A stretch of DNA of 64,000 bases from Rugalucina vietnamica (lineage: Eukaryota > Mollusca > Bivalvia > Lucinida > Lucinidae), in NCBI GenBank assembly GCA_964017185.1, contig OZ024873.1:43634760-43698759 (forward strand), written 5' to 3'. The notes under the pieces are model-generated. The model ran no database searches, was not told where the DNA came from, and saw only the letters and a list, made by a program, of their open reading frames with translations. Of the stretch, positions 12,174-23,612 are shown in pieces. Each line of letters starts with the position of its first letter. Positions within the stretch are counted from its first letter, which is position 1. A program made the position numbers and the translations under genes.

Positions 12174-12740
12174 GTGACCTCTAATAACTCCAAATCTGAA
12201 ACAACAGAGCCATCTCTTATGTCGAGAATGATAGGCTCCAGAAATGAGACAGAAGTGTTAGTCAATGGTCAGGAATGCATGGCCTTGATAGACTCTGGCT
12301 CTGATATTTCAACTATTAGTGTTAGGTTTTATGACAGTATGAATCCAAAGCCTGAGCAGCTGAGTATGTCAGATTTTAATCTGAACATCGCTGGAGCTAG
12401 TGGCTCCAAAATACCATACCTGGGTTACATTGAAGCTGATTTGTGCATGTCTGATACTGAGCATGAGCCTGTAGCTGTTCCAATTCTAGTTGTCCCCACA
12501 ACAGGGTACTCTGGCCAAGTGCCTATGATTGTTGGTACAAATATTATTTGGCGCATCAGGTGTAATGTCTCTGATCAGTCAACCATTTCATCTGCATGGA
12601 GTAACGCATTTACTGCACTTTCTTGCTCTCTGACTAAACTGGTAAAGATCACAAATAAGAAGCCAGTTGTTTTAAAGCCGAATGAAACTCAGACTTTAAC
12701 AGGCTTAGTGAGAAATGCTTCACACTTTGAGACTGAGTGA
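12174..12740 (+). pseudogene. Gypsy aspartic protease region
   Basis: The 188-codon frame contains EVLVNGQECMALIDSGSDIS. The DSGS active-site loop is seen in retropepsin-type proteases (usual D-S/T-G-A/S). About 80 residues later comes VPMIVGTNIIW, resembling the second conserved strand (I/L-x-G). The enzyme would cleave the polyprotein. The frame stops at TGA (12738-12740), and the RT frame continues in -1 at 12737 with a 4-base overlap. That may be a remnant of programmed shifting or simple decay. The motif itself is intact. Confidence 0.85.
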
Positions 12741-14569
12741 CTGAAAACACATCCTCTCAAGATAGTTTTAATGTGTGCCCTCGGCTTGTGTCAATCAAAT
12801 GTAACACGAAATCAGCCAAGATTCCTGTTAGAATTTGTAATTTATCAGCCAGGCCTGTCATCATAAAACCAAAGAGCCAGTTGTGTGACTTCAATGGGGT
12901 TAAAGTTTTTGAGAATGTCAATCCATTTTCAACTTCCTTTTTACAGAAGGCTGATACTAGTGAAAGTACTTCTGGGGATGTGAAGCTGGAATTGTCGGAA
13001 GACATATTGGCTGCTGAACAACATGAAAAGGCATCTACTATGCTAAACAAGTGGAAACATATCTTTTCAAAAGGGGCGACAGATCTTGGTTTTACCAATC
13101 AGGTCGAGCATGAGATCATCTTATATGATCCAACTCCATTTAAGGACCCATATAGGCGTATACCTCCGGCAATGTTTGAGGAGGTGCGTCAACATTTAAA
13201 AGAAATGTTGGATGCTGGGGCTATTAGAGAGTCACAAAGTCCCGATTCTTCAAATGTTGTCCTTGTGAGGAAGAAAGATAATTCTCTTCGTTTCTGTATT
13301 GATTACAGAAAGTTAAATAGCAGAACTATTCCTGGTGCCTATTCTCTTCCGAGAATAGAAGAAACCATTGATTCACTCTCTGGTTTCTACGAATGCAACC
13401 GAATGGCTTTTGGTCTAACAAACGCTTCAGCAACATTTCAAAGACTTATGGAGCGCTGCATGGGTAAATATCACCTCAAAGAATGTCTCATATATCTTGA
13501 TGATATTATAATTTTCAGCAAGACATTCGATGAGCATATAACACGTCTGGAAAATGTGTTCAAACAACTTGAAAAACACGGCTTGAAGCTGAAAGCTTCC
13601 AAATGCGAGTTTTTCAAGAGCCAAATACAGTATTTAGGCCATATTGTCAGTGATGAAGGCATTCAAACAGATCCTGACAAGATAGCCGCATTGAAAGACT
13701 GGCCAGCCCCAACCAATATCAAAGAGTTGCGCAGTTTCCTTGGCTTTGCAGGCTATTACCGCAGATTTGTGTGTAATTACTCCAAGATTGTCAAGCCATT
13801 AAATGCTCTCTTAGTTGGACATCCAACTCACAAGAAAGTCAGGAATACAAAGAAAGCTACACTTTGGACATGGGGTATTGAGCAACAAACAGCTTTTGAT
13901 ACTATTATCGAAAAGCTCACATCTCCACATGTCTTGGCATACACTGATTACACCAAACTATTCTTGCTCAACATAGATGCAAGTGGAGATGGTCTTGGTG
14001 CTGTCCTTTATCAGGAGCAGGATGGCATTGAGCGAGTTATCGCTTACGCCAGTCGTGGTTTGCGTGCAAGCGAATGCAGTTATCCAGCTCACAAATTAGA
14101 GTTCTTGGCCTTGAAATGGGCAGTCTGTGACAAATGCCATGACTACCTGTAGGGCAGCAAGTTCACTGTAAGGACTGACAACAACCCGTTGACATACGTC
14201 CTTACGACTGCAAAGTTGGACGCCACAGGTCATCGTTGGCTTGCTGCATTATCGAGTTATGACTTTTCCTTGGTTTACAGATCGGGAAAGAAGAACGCCG
14301 ATGCTGATGCGTTAAGCCGTTTACCATCCCAAAACAAGGAAACGTTATTTAATGAGGTCATAAAAGCTATCTGTCAAGGTGTACTTGCTTCACGGGAAGA
14401 GACACCTGCTGTTGAATGTGTTCTTTTGACACAAGAGACAAATAATGTAGCGGACGATAATGGACAAGACACAGGCACAGACCTAAGTCAAGTAGATTGG
14501 CCTGCTGAGCAAACCATGGATTCGACTATTAGTCGTGTAAGACAAATGTTCTTACCAAGCGACAAATAG
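12737..14569 (+). pseudogene. Gypsy reverse transcriptase and RNase H, internally deleted
   Basis: The RT domain shows LRFCIDYRKLNSRTIPGAYSLPRIEETIDSLSG, RMAFGLTNASATFQRLME, then YLDDIIIFSK (catalytic DD) and FLGFAGYYRRFV. At about 13383 the sequence jumps from DSLSG directly to FYECNRM. Some 35 residues expected in all gypsy RTs are absent, including the LD-x-SGY block with the first catalytic aspartate. RNase H follows (LLNIDASGDGLGAVLYQ, YASRGLRASE), with an in-frame TAG at 14150-14152, then DNNPLTYVL and HRWLAALSSYDF. The next stop is at 14567. The deletion is in frame, so it is invisible to an ORF scan. Confidence 0.9.
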
Positions 14570-14585
14570 CACTTGAACCAAAGGA

Positions 14586-15945
14586 GTGTCAGAAATACCT
14601 GAGGGAATGGGACAATTTGTTTCTAAGAGACAATATTCTCTATCGCAAAGCTTCTATCAATGGTACTGGCCTGGTATGGATGGTGATACTGAGAAATATA
14701 TTAGGAACTGTCCTAGGTGTATCAGGAGAAAATCCAAAACCAGCACACCAGCAAAACTTGTTGTTGATACAACATATCCAATGGATTTGGTATGTATGGA
14801 TTTTCTGTCGCTCGAAATGTCTTCTGGTGGGTACGAACACGTCCTGGTTATCACAGACCATTTCACCAGGTATGCTCAGGCTATTCCGTCACGCAACCAA
14901 ACAGCCAAGACAACAGCCAAGCTCATTTTCGATAATTTCGTTGGTCATTATGGTTTTCCTGCTCGTCTCCATTCTGACCAAGGTCGGAATTTCGAGAGCC
15001 AGGTGATTAAAAAGGTACAAGTAGGCAAAGATCAGGAAAAGGCGCAATCAGAAAAAGATTCCCACTCCAAAAACCGAGGTGGGAAAAAACCAAACCAACA
15101 ATCAGGTACTTATACCATGAAACATATCGTAAGCCGAATGAGCAGCTATTTTCCCAATAGGTGGCCACTCAGTTACCTTAACTTAACTAAAAATATGAAA
15201 ACATACATAAGGCGCCAACAGCACAAAAATTTTAAACACCAAGACATATAACAAAAAGAACCACTACAGAAGTATCGACTTGGAACGATCAGTAACACAA
15301 AGTTACTGGCGGGCTTAAGGAGCTGTGAGCCATTGCCAATGTGGATAGACGAGGACAACTCATTATCATCCCATGGGCAATGGTATGCCAGAGAGGTTTA
15401 ACCAAACTCTCCTTGATATGCTTGGTACTCTCGAAGAGGACAAAAAGTCTGACTGGAAAACTTATGTTCCTCCTCTGGTGAATGCATACAATTCGACTCG
15501 CCATGAAACAACCGGGTTTTCGCCTCACTATCTTATGTTTGGACGTCATCCAAGGTTAGCAGTTGATGCCTTCTTGGGTATTTAACCTGGTAATGAAAGT
15601 TCAGACAAGTCGAAGTACGTTTCCAATCTGAAACAGAGATTGGATTTCGCATACAGAACGGCATTAAAGGAGGCAAAGCAGAAGGCATAAAACATATATG
15701 ACCTTAGGGTCAGAGAGTCCCAACTTTTACCTGGGGGCCGTGTATTGGTTCGCAATGTTGGATTGAAAGGCAAGAACAAGCTTGCAGATAAGTGGGAGAA
15801 AGAAGTTTATTTGGTGGTCGAGCAACCAAATAAAGATATTCCAGTTTTCGTTGTGAAACGCAAGCATGGACGAAACACCCAAAAATTGCTAAACAGGAAT
15901 CTATTACTTCCCTTTATGACACTGCCTGCATCCAAACCAAAGGCC
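14586..15945 (+). pseudogene. Gypsy integrase, split by a Penelope-like insertion
   Basis: Linker sequence (FLRDNILYRKASINGT) is read in one frame and YWPGMDGDTEKYIRNCPRC in another. The two histidines of the HHCC zinc-binding domain should lie between them and are missing (deletion near 14660). The core shows VCMDFLSLE, VLVITDHFTRYAQAIPS and HSDQGRNFESQVIK, with two of the DDE residues. At 15011 an unrelated 306-bp insert begins. The core resumes after 15317 with a stop and a 1-bp deletion, then HYHPMGNGMPERFNQTLLDML, which carries the third acidic residue. The C-terminal GPY/F-like part ends at 15946 in a stop contributed by the downstream MITE. It would be non-functional. Confidence 0.88.
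15012..15317 (-). mobile_element. Penelope-like 3' fragment inserted in the integrase
   Basis: The minus strand matches the 3' end of the Penelope-like element at 36920-37236: GCCCGCCAGTAACTTTGTGT, CTTACGATATGTTTC, CCCACCTCGGTTTTTGGAG, ending TTTGCCTACTTGTACC. The host integrase reads ...QVIK before the insert and K-E-L after it, so both borders can be placed to a few bases. A TTAA/AAGG-like short duplication is possible. 5' truncation with an intact 3' end fits target-primed reverse transcription. Confidence 0.85.
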
Positions 15946-15947
15946 TA

Positions 15948-16518
15948 GGGAATTTAAGGCCTGATTTCGGCCTCATGTGTTGGTAAAAAATTGAATTTTA
16001 GAATTTTGAGGAGGGAAGTATTGCAAATAGTAGGAATATGTCTCTGCTTATAAATTCTAGCACAACTATCACATTCAAAGTTCACAGGTTGCCATGGCAA
16101 CGCTCCGAAAAGCATAGAAATACCACTTTTTGCAGTTTTGGGTCTATTTTTCATAATTCAACATCATTTTCAACTATCGGCCCACGTGACGAACAATTTC
16201 TTATAATGAAATAATTATGAAGTATCATCCAGAGATATTGTATGCTAAGTATCATTTTGTTCGTCGTGTGGGCTGGCACTTAAAAATTAAAAAATGTGTT
16301 CAGAAATGGTCAAAAATAGACCAAAAAGTGCAAAATGTGCTCTATCTATGGTTCTTCTGGGTGTTGCCATGGCAACGCTTGTAGGATAAATGAAGTACTT
16401 GTTCATGTTTTTAATAGAGGAGACACATGACTGTTTTAAGAGATAGTTTTCTCACCTAAATTCCAAAATTTATTTTTTTGCAAAATCTGAGGCCAAAATT
16501 AGGCGTTAAATGCCCTAG
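15948..16518. mobile_element. Palindromic MITE (CTAG-flanked) in the gypsy 3' part
   Basis: The inverted ends are GGAATTTAAGGCCTGATTTC on the left and the near-complement of GGCATTTAACGCCTAATTTT on the right, each bordered by CTAG. The interior is also symmetrical: GGCCCACGTGACGAAC (~16180) pairs with GTTCGTCGTGTGGGCT (~16260). The palindrome TTGCCATGGCAAC occurs once in each half (~16089 and ~16363). It is about 570 bp with no ORF. Gypsy coding sequence resumes on the far side (16519, SPLLDTSQLVDGSQP). Confidence 0.8.
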
Positions 16519-16714
16519 TCCTTTACTTGACACCAGTCAGTTAGTAGACGGGTCTCAGCCGTTACCGGCAGATACCTCGGCAGCTATTGATAGTGCTGGT
16601 CAAGTTGATTTGACAGACACTTCATCATATGATGAAGATACTGAGACCACAGTTGATGCAGGTGACAGCAACTCAGTGCCTGTGAATGAGAAAAGTGTTC
16701 CATTAAGAGGAACT
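16519..16714 (+). pseudogene. Gypsy polyprotein 3' tail
   Basis: After the MITE the frame reads PSPLLDTSQLVDGSQPLP..., acidic and Ser/Thr-rich (DTSSYDEDTETTVDAGDSN), as at the C-terminus of many gypsy polyproteins. It ends where 'accaagatggccgccacgcc' of the dispersed repeat begins. The 3' LTR is therefore lost. Confidence 0.6.
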
Positions 16715-17450
16715 ACACTGACCAAGATGGCCGCCACGCCCATATATGGTAAAAACCTTTAAAAATCTTCTTCTCCAGAACCGGTGAACCGATTTCAACG
16801 AAACTTGGCATGAATTATGTATGACTCAAGTACTACAATGTGTATATAAATCATGACCCTGTGATTACCTTGACCTATTTTACGGCAAGGTCAACATAGG
16901 TCGCAAATGCATTTGAATGGGGGAAACTTTTAAAATGTCATTTAAAGTGAAAGTCATGAAGGAAATGGGAAGTAGGACTGAATATTAATGATTCTGAAAA
17001 AATGGACCCCAGGGGCTCATGCCCACACCCGGGGCAACATACATGCATATCTTCATAATATTCAAACATTCTTTTCCTCTGAAACCACTTGGCCAATCAA
17101 AGCCAAATTTTATGTGAAGCATCTATAGAATGAGTAACCAATGTGTATATAAATAATCCAGGTCACATGACCAAGATGGCCGCCATGCCCATATATGGTA
17201 AAAACCCTTCAAAAATCTTCTTCTCCGGAACTGCATTACCGATTCTAAAGACACTTGACATGAAGTATCGATGGCTAAAGTACTACAGTGTATACATAAA
17301 TCATGACCCTGTGATGACCTTGACCTATTTTACGACACGGTAAACATAGGTCGCCTATGCTTTTGAATGGGGAAAACTGTTAAAATGTCTTTTGAAGGGA
17401 AAAACTTGCAGGAAATTTGCAAATGGACAGGATATTGATTATTCTGATTT
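16715..17450 (+). repeat. GGCCGCCAT dispersed repeat, internal part (about two units)
   Basis: Two successive units carry 'accaagatggccgccatgcc', 'catatatggtaaaaacc', a TTCTTCTCC..GAACC block, 'tataaatcatgaccctgtga', 'tgaccttgacctattttacg' and 'gcatttgaatgggg'. The start and end of the full element are missing. Confidence 0.85.
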
Positions 17451-19530
17451 AAAAAAATGCCTCAGGGCTTCATTTTCAATAATATTCAAACATAATTTAT
17501 TGGTAATACAGCAGATCTCAAGTGTGCGTTTACAGGACCATTGGTCATCTGGTTTAAAAAGGTCCAGCCATAGCCAATTGTTTTACACTTTTTGTCATGT
17601 GTCATCTCTGTGAACAAATGTAGAAAATATTTTACCATTCCACATGTAGCTTGTAGTGTTATATGTATGAAACACTAAAGTTTTTTTTAACTATGTCTCT
17701 TTTCTAATTTGAAAATGAATCATCTTCCACGACTGGAGTTTAACAAACTTGATGTCGTATATCTGACATCACGCGACGTCATAATTACCATTTATTTTAT
17801 ACTTTACAGTGAAAACCAATGTATAACAAAACTTGATAAAATTGGTATTTTCATTGATATGAAATTTCACTGATATCAGATCTCACTGATATCAAAAGTC
17901 ACTAGTGACTGATATCAGCCTATATCTTCACTGTAGATTTTGGATTACTTCTGACGTTTCCATTTACTTGACGTCAATAAATGTGTCTCACTTCACAAAT
18001 TCAAACGCCTATAGCTCCGTTATTTATGAACGAAAACATAAAGTGTGGGTATTCATTTTCTTAGTTAGAACGTAAGGAACAATGTGGTACCAAAATTGTT
18101 TGTGTTTTCAAAAATTTTTGGTTTTTGAATTTTCACAGCCTGCCTTGTGAATTGGAAAATGCCCGTGTATTGTAAAAAATAAAAAGAAAATTTGCTTTTT
18201 TTTTCGGTGAATACCAAAATTAATATATTGCATCTCGTGACTTGAAAACATAAAATTTTTGATGTTTTCAACTCACTCGATGAAATATATTTGGTATTCA
18301 CCTCAAAAAAGTAAATATCCTCTATCTATCAACTTGACGGAGCTTCAGGACTCTCGAGGTCAAACTAGTGTCTTTTCAACTGAATACTAAACTGCTCCAT
18401 AAAAGCAAATACCGCAATGACATTGGCTTACTTGCTTTCAACATGCGCGGCTGCTAGTCAACAACTGAAAATTATATTTTTTGCTCAGTGTAGGTGTCGA
18501 TGCATATTTTCAATACTTCTCTAGTATATTAATGGACACATGCTTTAATGATGTTATTGTATGGCCATTCAAAAGCAAATAAAAATGTAACTTTCAAGAG
18601 CTACAATATACAACATATACCACACCTTGTAGTAGGAAAGAAGCTATTGCAAAAATGCTGACATATACGTGGCAAATTATTTTTTCCAGATGATGTAGAT
18701 CCATGCATTCTGAGTTACACATGTGTGTATAATTGAAACATACCTTAGACTAAAATAGATTTTTTAAAGTAATTGTAAGGACTTATTGGATGACCCTCGT
18801 ACAGTGTGATATAAATCATGATTGTATGATTACCTTGACCAAAGGTCACATATGCATAAAGTCATTTGATGGTACAATGTGTTCATCAGTCATTACACTG
18901 CCAATATGTTAACTTACTTCTGGGCAATGTCAACCAAATGAATACTGTAAAAATGCCACTGGAAGGGGAAAACATGCAGGGAAAGAGTAAATGGATTCTA
19001 TCAGCGGAGAAATTCTGAGATATCAGAAAATTTTATCGGTTTACTCGTAGATACATTTTCAAAACAACATTTATATATTTGGTCCCATTTGAGTAGTACT
19101 AGGCTTTGTATCGACTACCCCGTTGAAACGTGTAAAATTACGGTAATTCTCTTTGGCTCCATGTTGTCAATCTAAAGGGTCACTGACGAGGCTTAAGTAG
19201 CCGAAACCATGGTATGTTCCATCCCCTTTCTCATAAATATGTTCACTTTTCTCAGGATCTCAGTTTTATTTTTATCTATACATGTATTTATGATTCTGAA
19301 AATAATGACCCAGTAGGTACATCTACCCTTTGGTCGGATGGGAATATGGACACCTTTCCAGTGGTGTTGTGAGAAATAGATGGGCTGCTGGTTTCTTCAG
19401 GCAAAGCTTATAAACTACTGCCTGGCAATCTGGTTATTGGTTAGCCGCTCAGAAGGTATATGACCACAATATTGAAGCATGTTTATCGCTGTGTATACCA
19501 GATCGCAAGTGAGCGTTTAAAAGACCATAT
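17451..19530. other. Unassigned AT-rich region with short dyads
   Basis: It contains an array of CACTGATATCA-type units (about 17866-17926). It also has an imperfect ~40-bp hairpin at 18205-18302, whose ends GGTGAATACCAAA and TTTGGTATTCACC pair exactly. A faint GGCCGCCAT-family remnant lies near 18790-18860 (ATAAATCATGA, TACCTTGACC). No gene is seen. Confidence 0.45.
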
Positions 19531-19531
19531 G

Positions 19532-19563
<32 letters not shown>

Positions 19564-19564
19564 T
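19532..19564. repeat. (TTTC)n microsatellite
   Basis: About eight tetranucleotide units of TTTC/TTCT in an otherwise unremarkable stretch. Confidence 0.9.
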
Positions 19565-20639
19565 TATTCATTCTTGTTTTCTTCTTTCTTTTTTAACTCC
19601 ATTTTAATCGAATATGAATGTAAGATAAAAAGTTACAGAAAAAGCGACACACAAGCACCTACGTACAAATCAATTTCATCACACATGCGCCCACATACCT
19701 ACAAAAGTCCTGTGGTCATGGGCGATGGCGAAACAGCAGATGTAGTTGTAGGCCTGCTCGCAGGCGGCTCAGTGTTCCGTGTGGAAAAGCAGTAAGCTGA
19801 ATCCGCAGTCGGCTGAGCGACTGAGCAGACCTATTTAGGAACGCACTGCTCACCTCCGTAGCATGGGGAGGGGGCTATAAACGGTGCTCATCTGTAGAAC
19901 CGCTTATTATCCATCGACGCTTATTGTCCGCCGACGACAATAAGCGTAGCGATTGCAACGCTTATTGTCCACCAAACTGGATGGACAGTAAGCGTTGATC
20001 ATGTCGATATTAAAAAGAACATCGACGCTTACTGTCCACCAACATAAATGTACATACATAAACAGAAAGACAGACAGACATCCAATGATATACTGTAGCA
20101 TTGGCTTTCATTCCATGGCATCGGATCCCTGGGTCCATGCACGGGGTAGGGGTTAGAGGTTTAAATCTAGAACACCATTAATAATGGCGTTTCTGTGATA
20201 TAGTATTCAAGAAGTCTATCTTGAAGACCTTTTATCAGAGAGCTTCCATACTCGAACCACAGGTACCTTGTAGAGTTGAGTTTCATTTCATGGCATGGAT
20301 CTCTGGGTCCATGCCTGGGGGTTGGGCTAGAGGTTAAAAACTAGAACACTGTAAAAATGATGTACTGCTGTGATTTTTTTACAAAGAGTCCATATCTTGA
20401 CAACAACATATCACAAAGCATTCATTCTTCATACACTTTTAGGTTTCATGACATCGGACCTGTGGGTCGGAGTCAGGGGGTGGAGCTAGAGGTCAAAATC
20501 TAGAACTCACTGAAACATTTTTTCTTTCTCTTTTATTTCCAAATAGAAACAACTTAGGAAGATGGTTGGTAATTCATCTTTCAAATTTGTGACACTGACG
20601 TGTGCCATGACGGTAAGATTGGTTTGACCTACTTTCCAT

Positions 20640-21540
20640 GGTCCAGTGATTTTGCCCTATATCTTGACACACAATTAGTATATTTTCGTACTTCTTTCAG
20701 ATTATGAGTGAGTATGACCAGACCTTTGACCCCAGTATACATATAGGTCACTGTGACCTTATTCCACGGCTCAGTGGTTTTGCCTTATATCTCGGCACTC
20801 AATTGGTTTATGAACAGACTTCTTTCACACTATGTTTGCGTATGACAAAACAGTTGACCCTAAAGTAGGCCTAGGTCATTGTGACCTTATTTTACTGTTA
20901 GAGATTTTGCCTTATATATCGGCACTCAATTGGTATATGAACATATTTCTTTCACAGAATGCTTGTGTATGGCAAGATCGTTGACCCTAAAGTATTCTTA
21001 GGTCGTTGTGACCTAATTTCATGGTTCAGTGATTTTGCCTGGTATCGTGACACTCAGTTGGTATATTTTCATACTTTCTTCAGATTATGAATGAGTATGA
21101 CCAGACCTTTGACCATAAATTACTTATAGGTCACCGTGACCTAATTTCACGGTTCAGTGATTTTGCCTTATATCTTGACACTCATGTGGTATTTTTTCAT
21201 ACTTGTTTCAGATTATGAATATGTATGACCAGACCTTTAACCCAAACATACTTATAGGTCACTGTGACCTAATTTTTATGGTTTATATACCAACACTAAA
21301 AGTGGGTATATGATCATATTTCTTTCACATTATGACTAGACCTTGGATCCTAAAGTACTTATAGGTCAGTGTGACCTTATTTCACGGTTCAGTGACTTTG
21401 CCTTGTATCTGGGCACGCAGTTGGTATAGGAACATACTTCTTTCGCAATATGAGTGAGACCATTTAACCTTAGGTAATTATAGTTAACTGTCATGGTTCA
21501 ATGATTTTGCCTTATAGAATCAGGGCAAAAAGATGTATGA
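20640..21540 (+). repeat. ~125-bp satellite with AGGTCAnnnTGACCT palindromes
   Basis: About eight diverged units start with TTCAGTGATTTTGCCTTATATC (near 20640, 20772, 20898, 21030, 21152, 21273, 21385, 21508). Most contain 'tttcacgg' and a dyad of the form AGGTCAnnnTGACCT. Dyads lie near 20744 (AGGTCACTGTGACCT), 20872, 21000, 21129, 21255 and 21363. Two match the consensus estrogen-response element exactly (AGGTCACTGTGACCT) and others deviate by a base or so. Confidence 0.8.
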
Positions 21541-21829
21541 GCATAATGCGTTGGGTTAAAGATCGAGTTTGGCCTTATGTTTGACAAAGGTCAGAAGCAG
21601 TCGAGCGAGCTGCCCTGCGACAGCTCTTATCCCCATTCTAATGTATGCGATACCCATGTTGATTTGATCAAGGTTACCCTATGCTCGTGATTCTTATACA
21701 CATTTTCGAGCTTAAGTTCTGTATGCTACATGTCAAGTTTCAAGATCAAAGGACTTAGGTTCTGGATGAGATTTGTAAAGGTTTTTACCGTATATGAGCA
21801 TGGCGGCCATGTTAGACATGTGGCATGGG

Positions 21830-22380
21830 TTATTTATTAGCCTACTGAGCCGTTAGGCTCACGAGGTGAGCTTATAGGATTGGCATGATCAGGCATCCGT
21901 CCGTCGTCATCGTCCGTTCACACTTTCAAAGCATCTTCTCCTCTGAAACCGCTTGGCCAATCATAGCCAAGTTTTATAGGAAGCCTCTATAGGAAGGGGG
22001 AACGAAAGTGAATATAAATAACCCAGGTCACATAAAAATGGCCGCCACGCCCATATATGGTAAAAACCTTTAAAATCTTTAAAAGGCCTCGGATCTTGAA
22101 ACTTGGCATGTAGCATTTAATTTAAAAATCATGACCCTGGGATAACTTTGAACTATTTAATGGCAATGTCACGTTGGGTTGTCAATGCATTTCAATAGTG
22201 GAAATTGGTCAAATGTAATTACATGTTAATGGGAGAAATAATGCTGGGAGTAGGCAAATGGACAGAAGATTTATGTTTATAAAACATTGTCCCAAGGAGA
22301 TTGTCTGCCCTAGCCCAGGGGCTATATACATGTATATTTCCATGTTCAAACATCCTCTTCTCTGAATATGTGTTGCAGTT
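21830..22380 (+). repeat. GGCCGCCAT dispersed repeat, 5' part
   Basis: It begins with a degenerate TTAGCCTACTGAGCCGTTAGG start, then CGTCCGTCGTCATCGTCCG, 'ccgcttggccaatcatagcc', 'atggccgccacgcccatata' and a CTATATACATGTATATTTCC stretch. It is truncated where the palindromic array starts at ~22400. Confidence 0.8.
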
Positions 22381-22404
22381 GCTACTGCTAATTGTCCACA
22401 GTGA

Positions 22405-22650
22405 GCAATAAGACTAGCAACCGAAACGCTAATTGTCAATGGTGAGCAATAAGCGTAGCAGCCGCAACGCTTATTGTCCACGGTGAAGAAGAAGCGCTGC
22501 AATTGCAACGCTTATTATCCACGGTGAACAATAAGCGTAGCAACCGCAACGCTTATTGTCCACGGTGAACAATATGCGTAGCAACCGCAACGCTTATTGT
22601 CCACGGTGAACAATAAGCGTAGCAACCGCAACGCTTATTGCCCACATGTA
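22405..22650. repeat. Palindromic array, AACGCTTATTGTCCACGGTG unit
   Basis: Five to six head-to-tail units of about 43 bp. Each is a near-perfect dyad: AACGCTTATTGTCC-ACGGTGA-ACAATAAGCGTAGCAACCGC. Each unit could fold on itself, and the array as a whole could form cruciforms. The same unit is found at the ends of the 19893-24032 element. Confidence 0.9.
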
Positions 22651-23317
22651 ACACTTCTACAAACATTTTTCGATGCTATTCACATGGCTGAAAGTTTACA
22701 GTATTAATATTGAATTCAGTATTGGGAAGATTTTCCCCCAAATGCATTGGTATAAGAAAACCCTAGTTTTCAGTATTAGAAAAATTGCTTTTCAGCATTG
22801 AGAATTTTTGGAACTTTCACCCATGTATCCATACAGGGTAAGATACTCATAAGGACAAAAGTCCGTTTAATGTATATCCCCTCATACCCCACTTTTATAT
22901 AGAAAAACTGGGGTTTACAAAACATAAACGAATATCAGTAATAAAACGCCTTTAATGTCATAATGTAGCCATAGATCACGTTCTGGTCGGCGCATAATGA
23001 ACAGAGCGTGTAATTGCTGTTTAAAAATAAGCTGATGTCAACAAAGAAACTCAGCAATTAGAAGAGCTGTCAAACAAAAATTTCCGTACGTTTTTTTTTT
23101 TTTTTTTTTTTTTTTTCGCTTGTTTAGACACCCGGCTATCAACTATCAACTGATATTGTTTGCTTTCGAATCGAAATAAATCTCCGTCTCCGTATTTTAT
23201 ACGCAAATTGTTTAAAAACATTAACTTCAGAACAAAAACATGCGATCAAACCCCGTTACTCATTTTGTAGGGACATAAATATATTTATACAAACGTTCTT
23301 GCACTATAGATGACTTA
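22651..23317. other. Unassigned sequence with a poly-T tract
   Basis: No gene or repeat family recognised, apart from a pure T run of about 26 nt near 23091-23116. Confidence 0.5.
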
Positions 23318-23425
23318 CAACCGCAACGCTCATTGTCCAGGGTGAACATTAAGCGAAGGAACCGCAACGCTTATTGTCCACGGTGAACAATGAGCGTAGC
23401 AACCGCAACGTTTATTGACCACATG
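23318..23425. repeat. Second palindromic array, ACGCTTATTGTCC unit
   Basis: Two and a half units of the same dyad as at 22405: 'aaccgcaacgcttattgtcc', 'acggtgaacaatgagcgtag', with some decay (CATTGTCC, TTATTGACC). The following 'acatgtaacacttctaca' is also shared with 22641-22660, so the two arrays are duplicates including flank. Confidence 0.85.
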
Positions 23426-23512
23426 TAACACTTCTACAAGCATTTTTCGATGCTATCCATACAGGGTAAGATACTCATCAGGTAACATGTCCGTGTAATT
23501 GTAATGTATACC

Positions 23513-23612
23513 CCTAGGGGTTTTAAAACATAAATTGTTGGTACTTGTTAGAACCGCCTCGGCGAGACGGTTCTAACATACATGTACCCACAATCTATGT
23601 TTTGAGCTAAAA
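23513..23612. repeat. Long hairpin around GTTAGAACCG/CGGTTCTAAC
   Basis: The inner stem GTTAGAACCG pairs with CGGTTCTAAC around an 11-nt centre. Pairing continues outward with small gaps through GGTAC/GTACC, ATTGTTGG/CCCACAAT and AAAACATA/TATGTTTT. Arms are about 40-45 bp. Its core AGAACCG resembles the end of the 19893-24032 element. Confidence 0.75.

Larger units (their letters stand above)
9646..16714 (+). mobile_element. Degenerate Ty3/gypsy retrotransposon
   Basis: The order gag, protease, reverse transcriptase, RNase H, integrase is that of Ty3/gypsy elements. I could not identify either LTR. The left part begins at the gag ATG after ~110 bp of unrecognised leader. The right part breaks off at 16714, where sequence of the GGCCGCCAT family starts. 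The frame is broken by in-frame stops (9685, ~10300, 11595, ~11677, 14150, 14567), several frameshifts, two internal deletions and two insertions (15012-15317 and 15948-16518). It cannot be active. It is described here in its decayed state only. Confidence 0.9.

Noticed and set aside
19460-19795. 111-codon ORF over the (TTTC)n tract
   Set aside because: Its centre is Ser-Phe-Leu repeats from the microsatellite. The rest has no recognisable domain.
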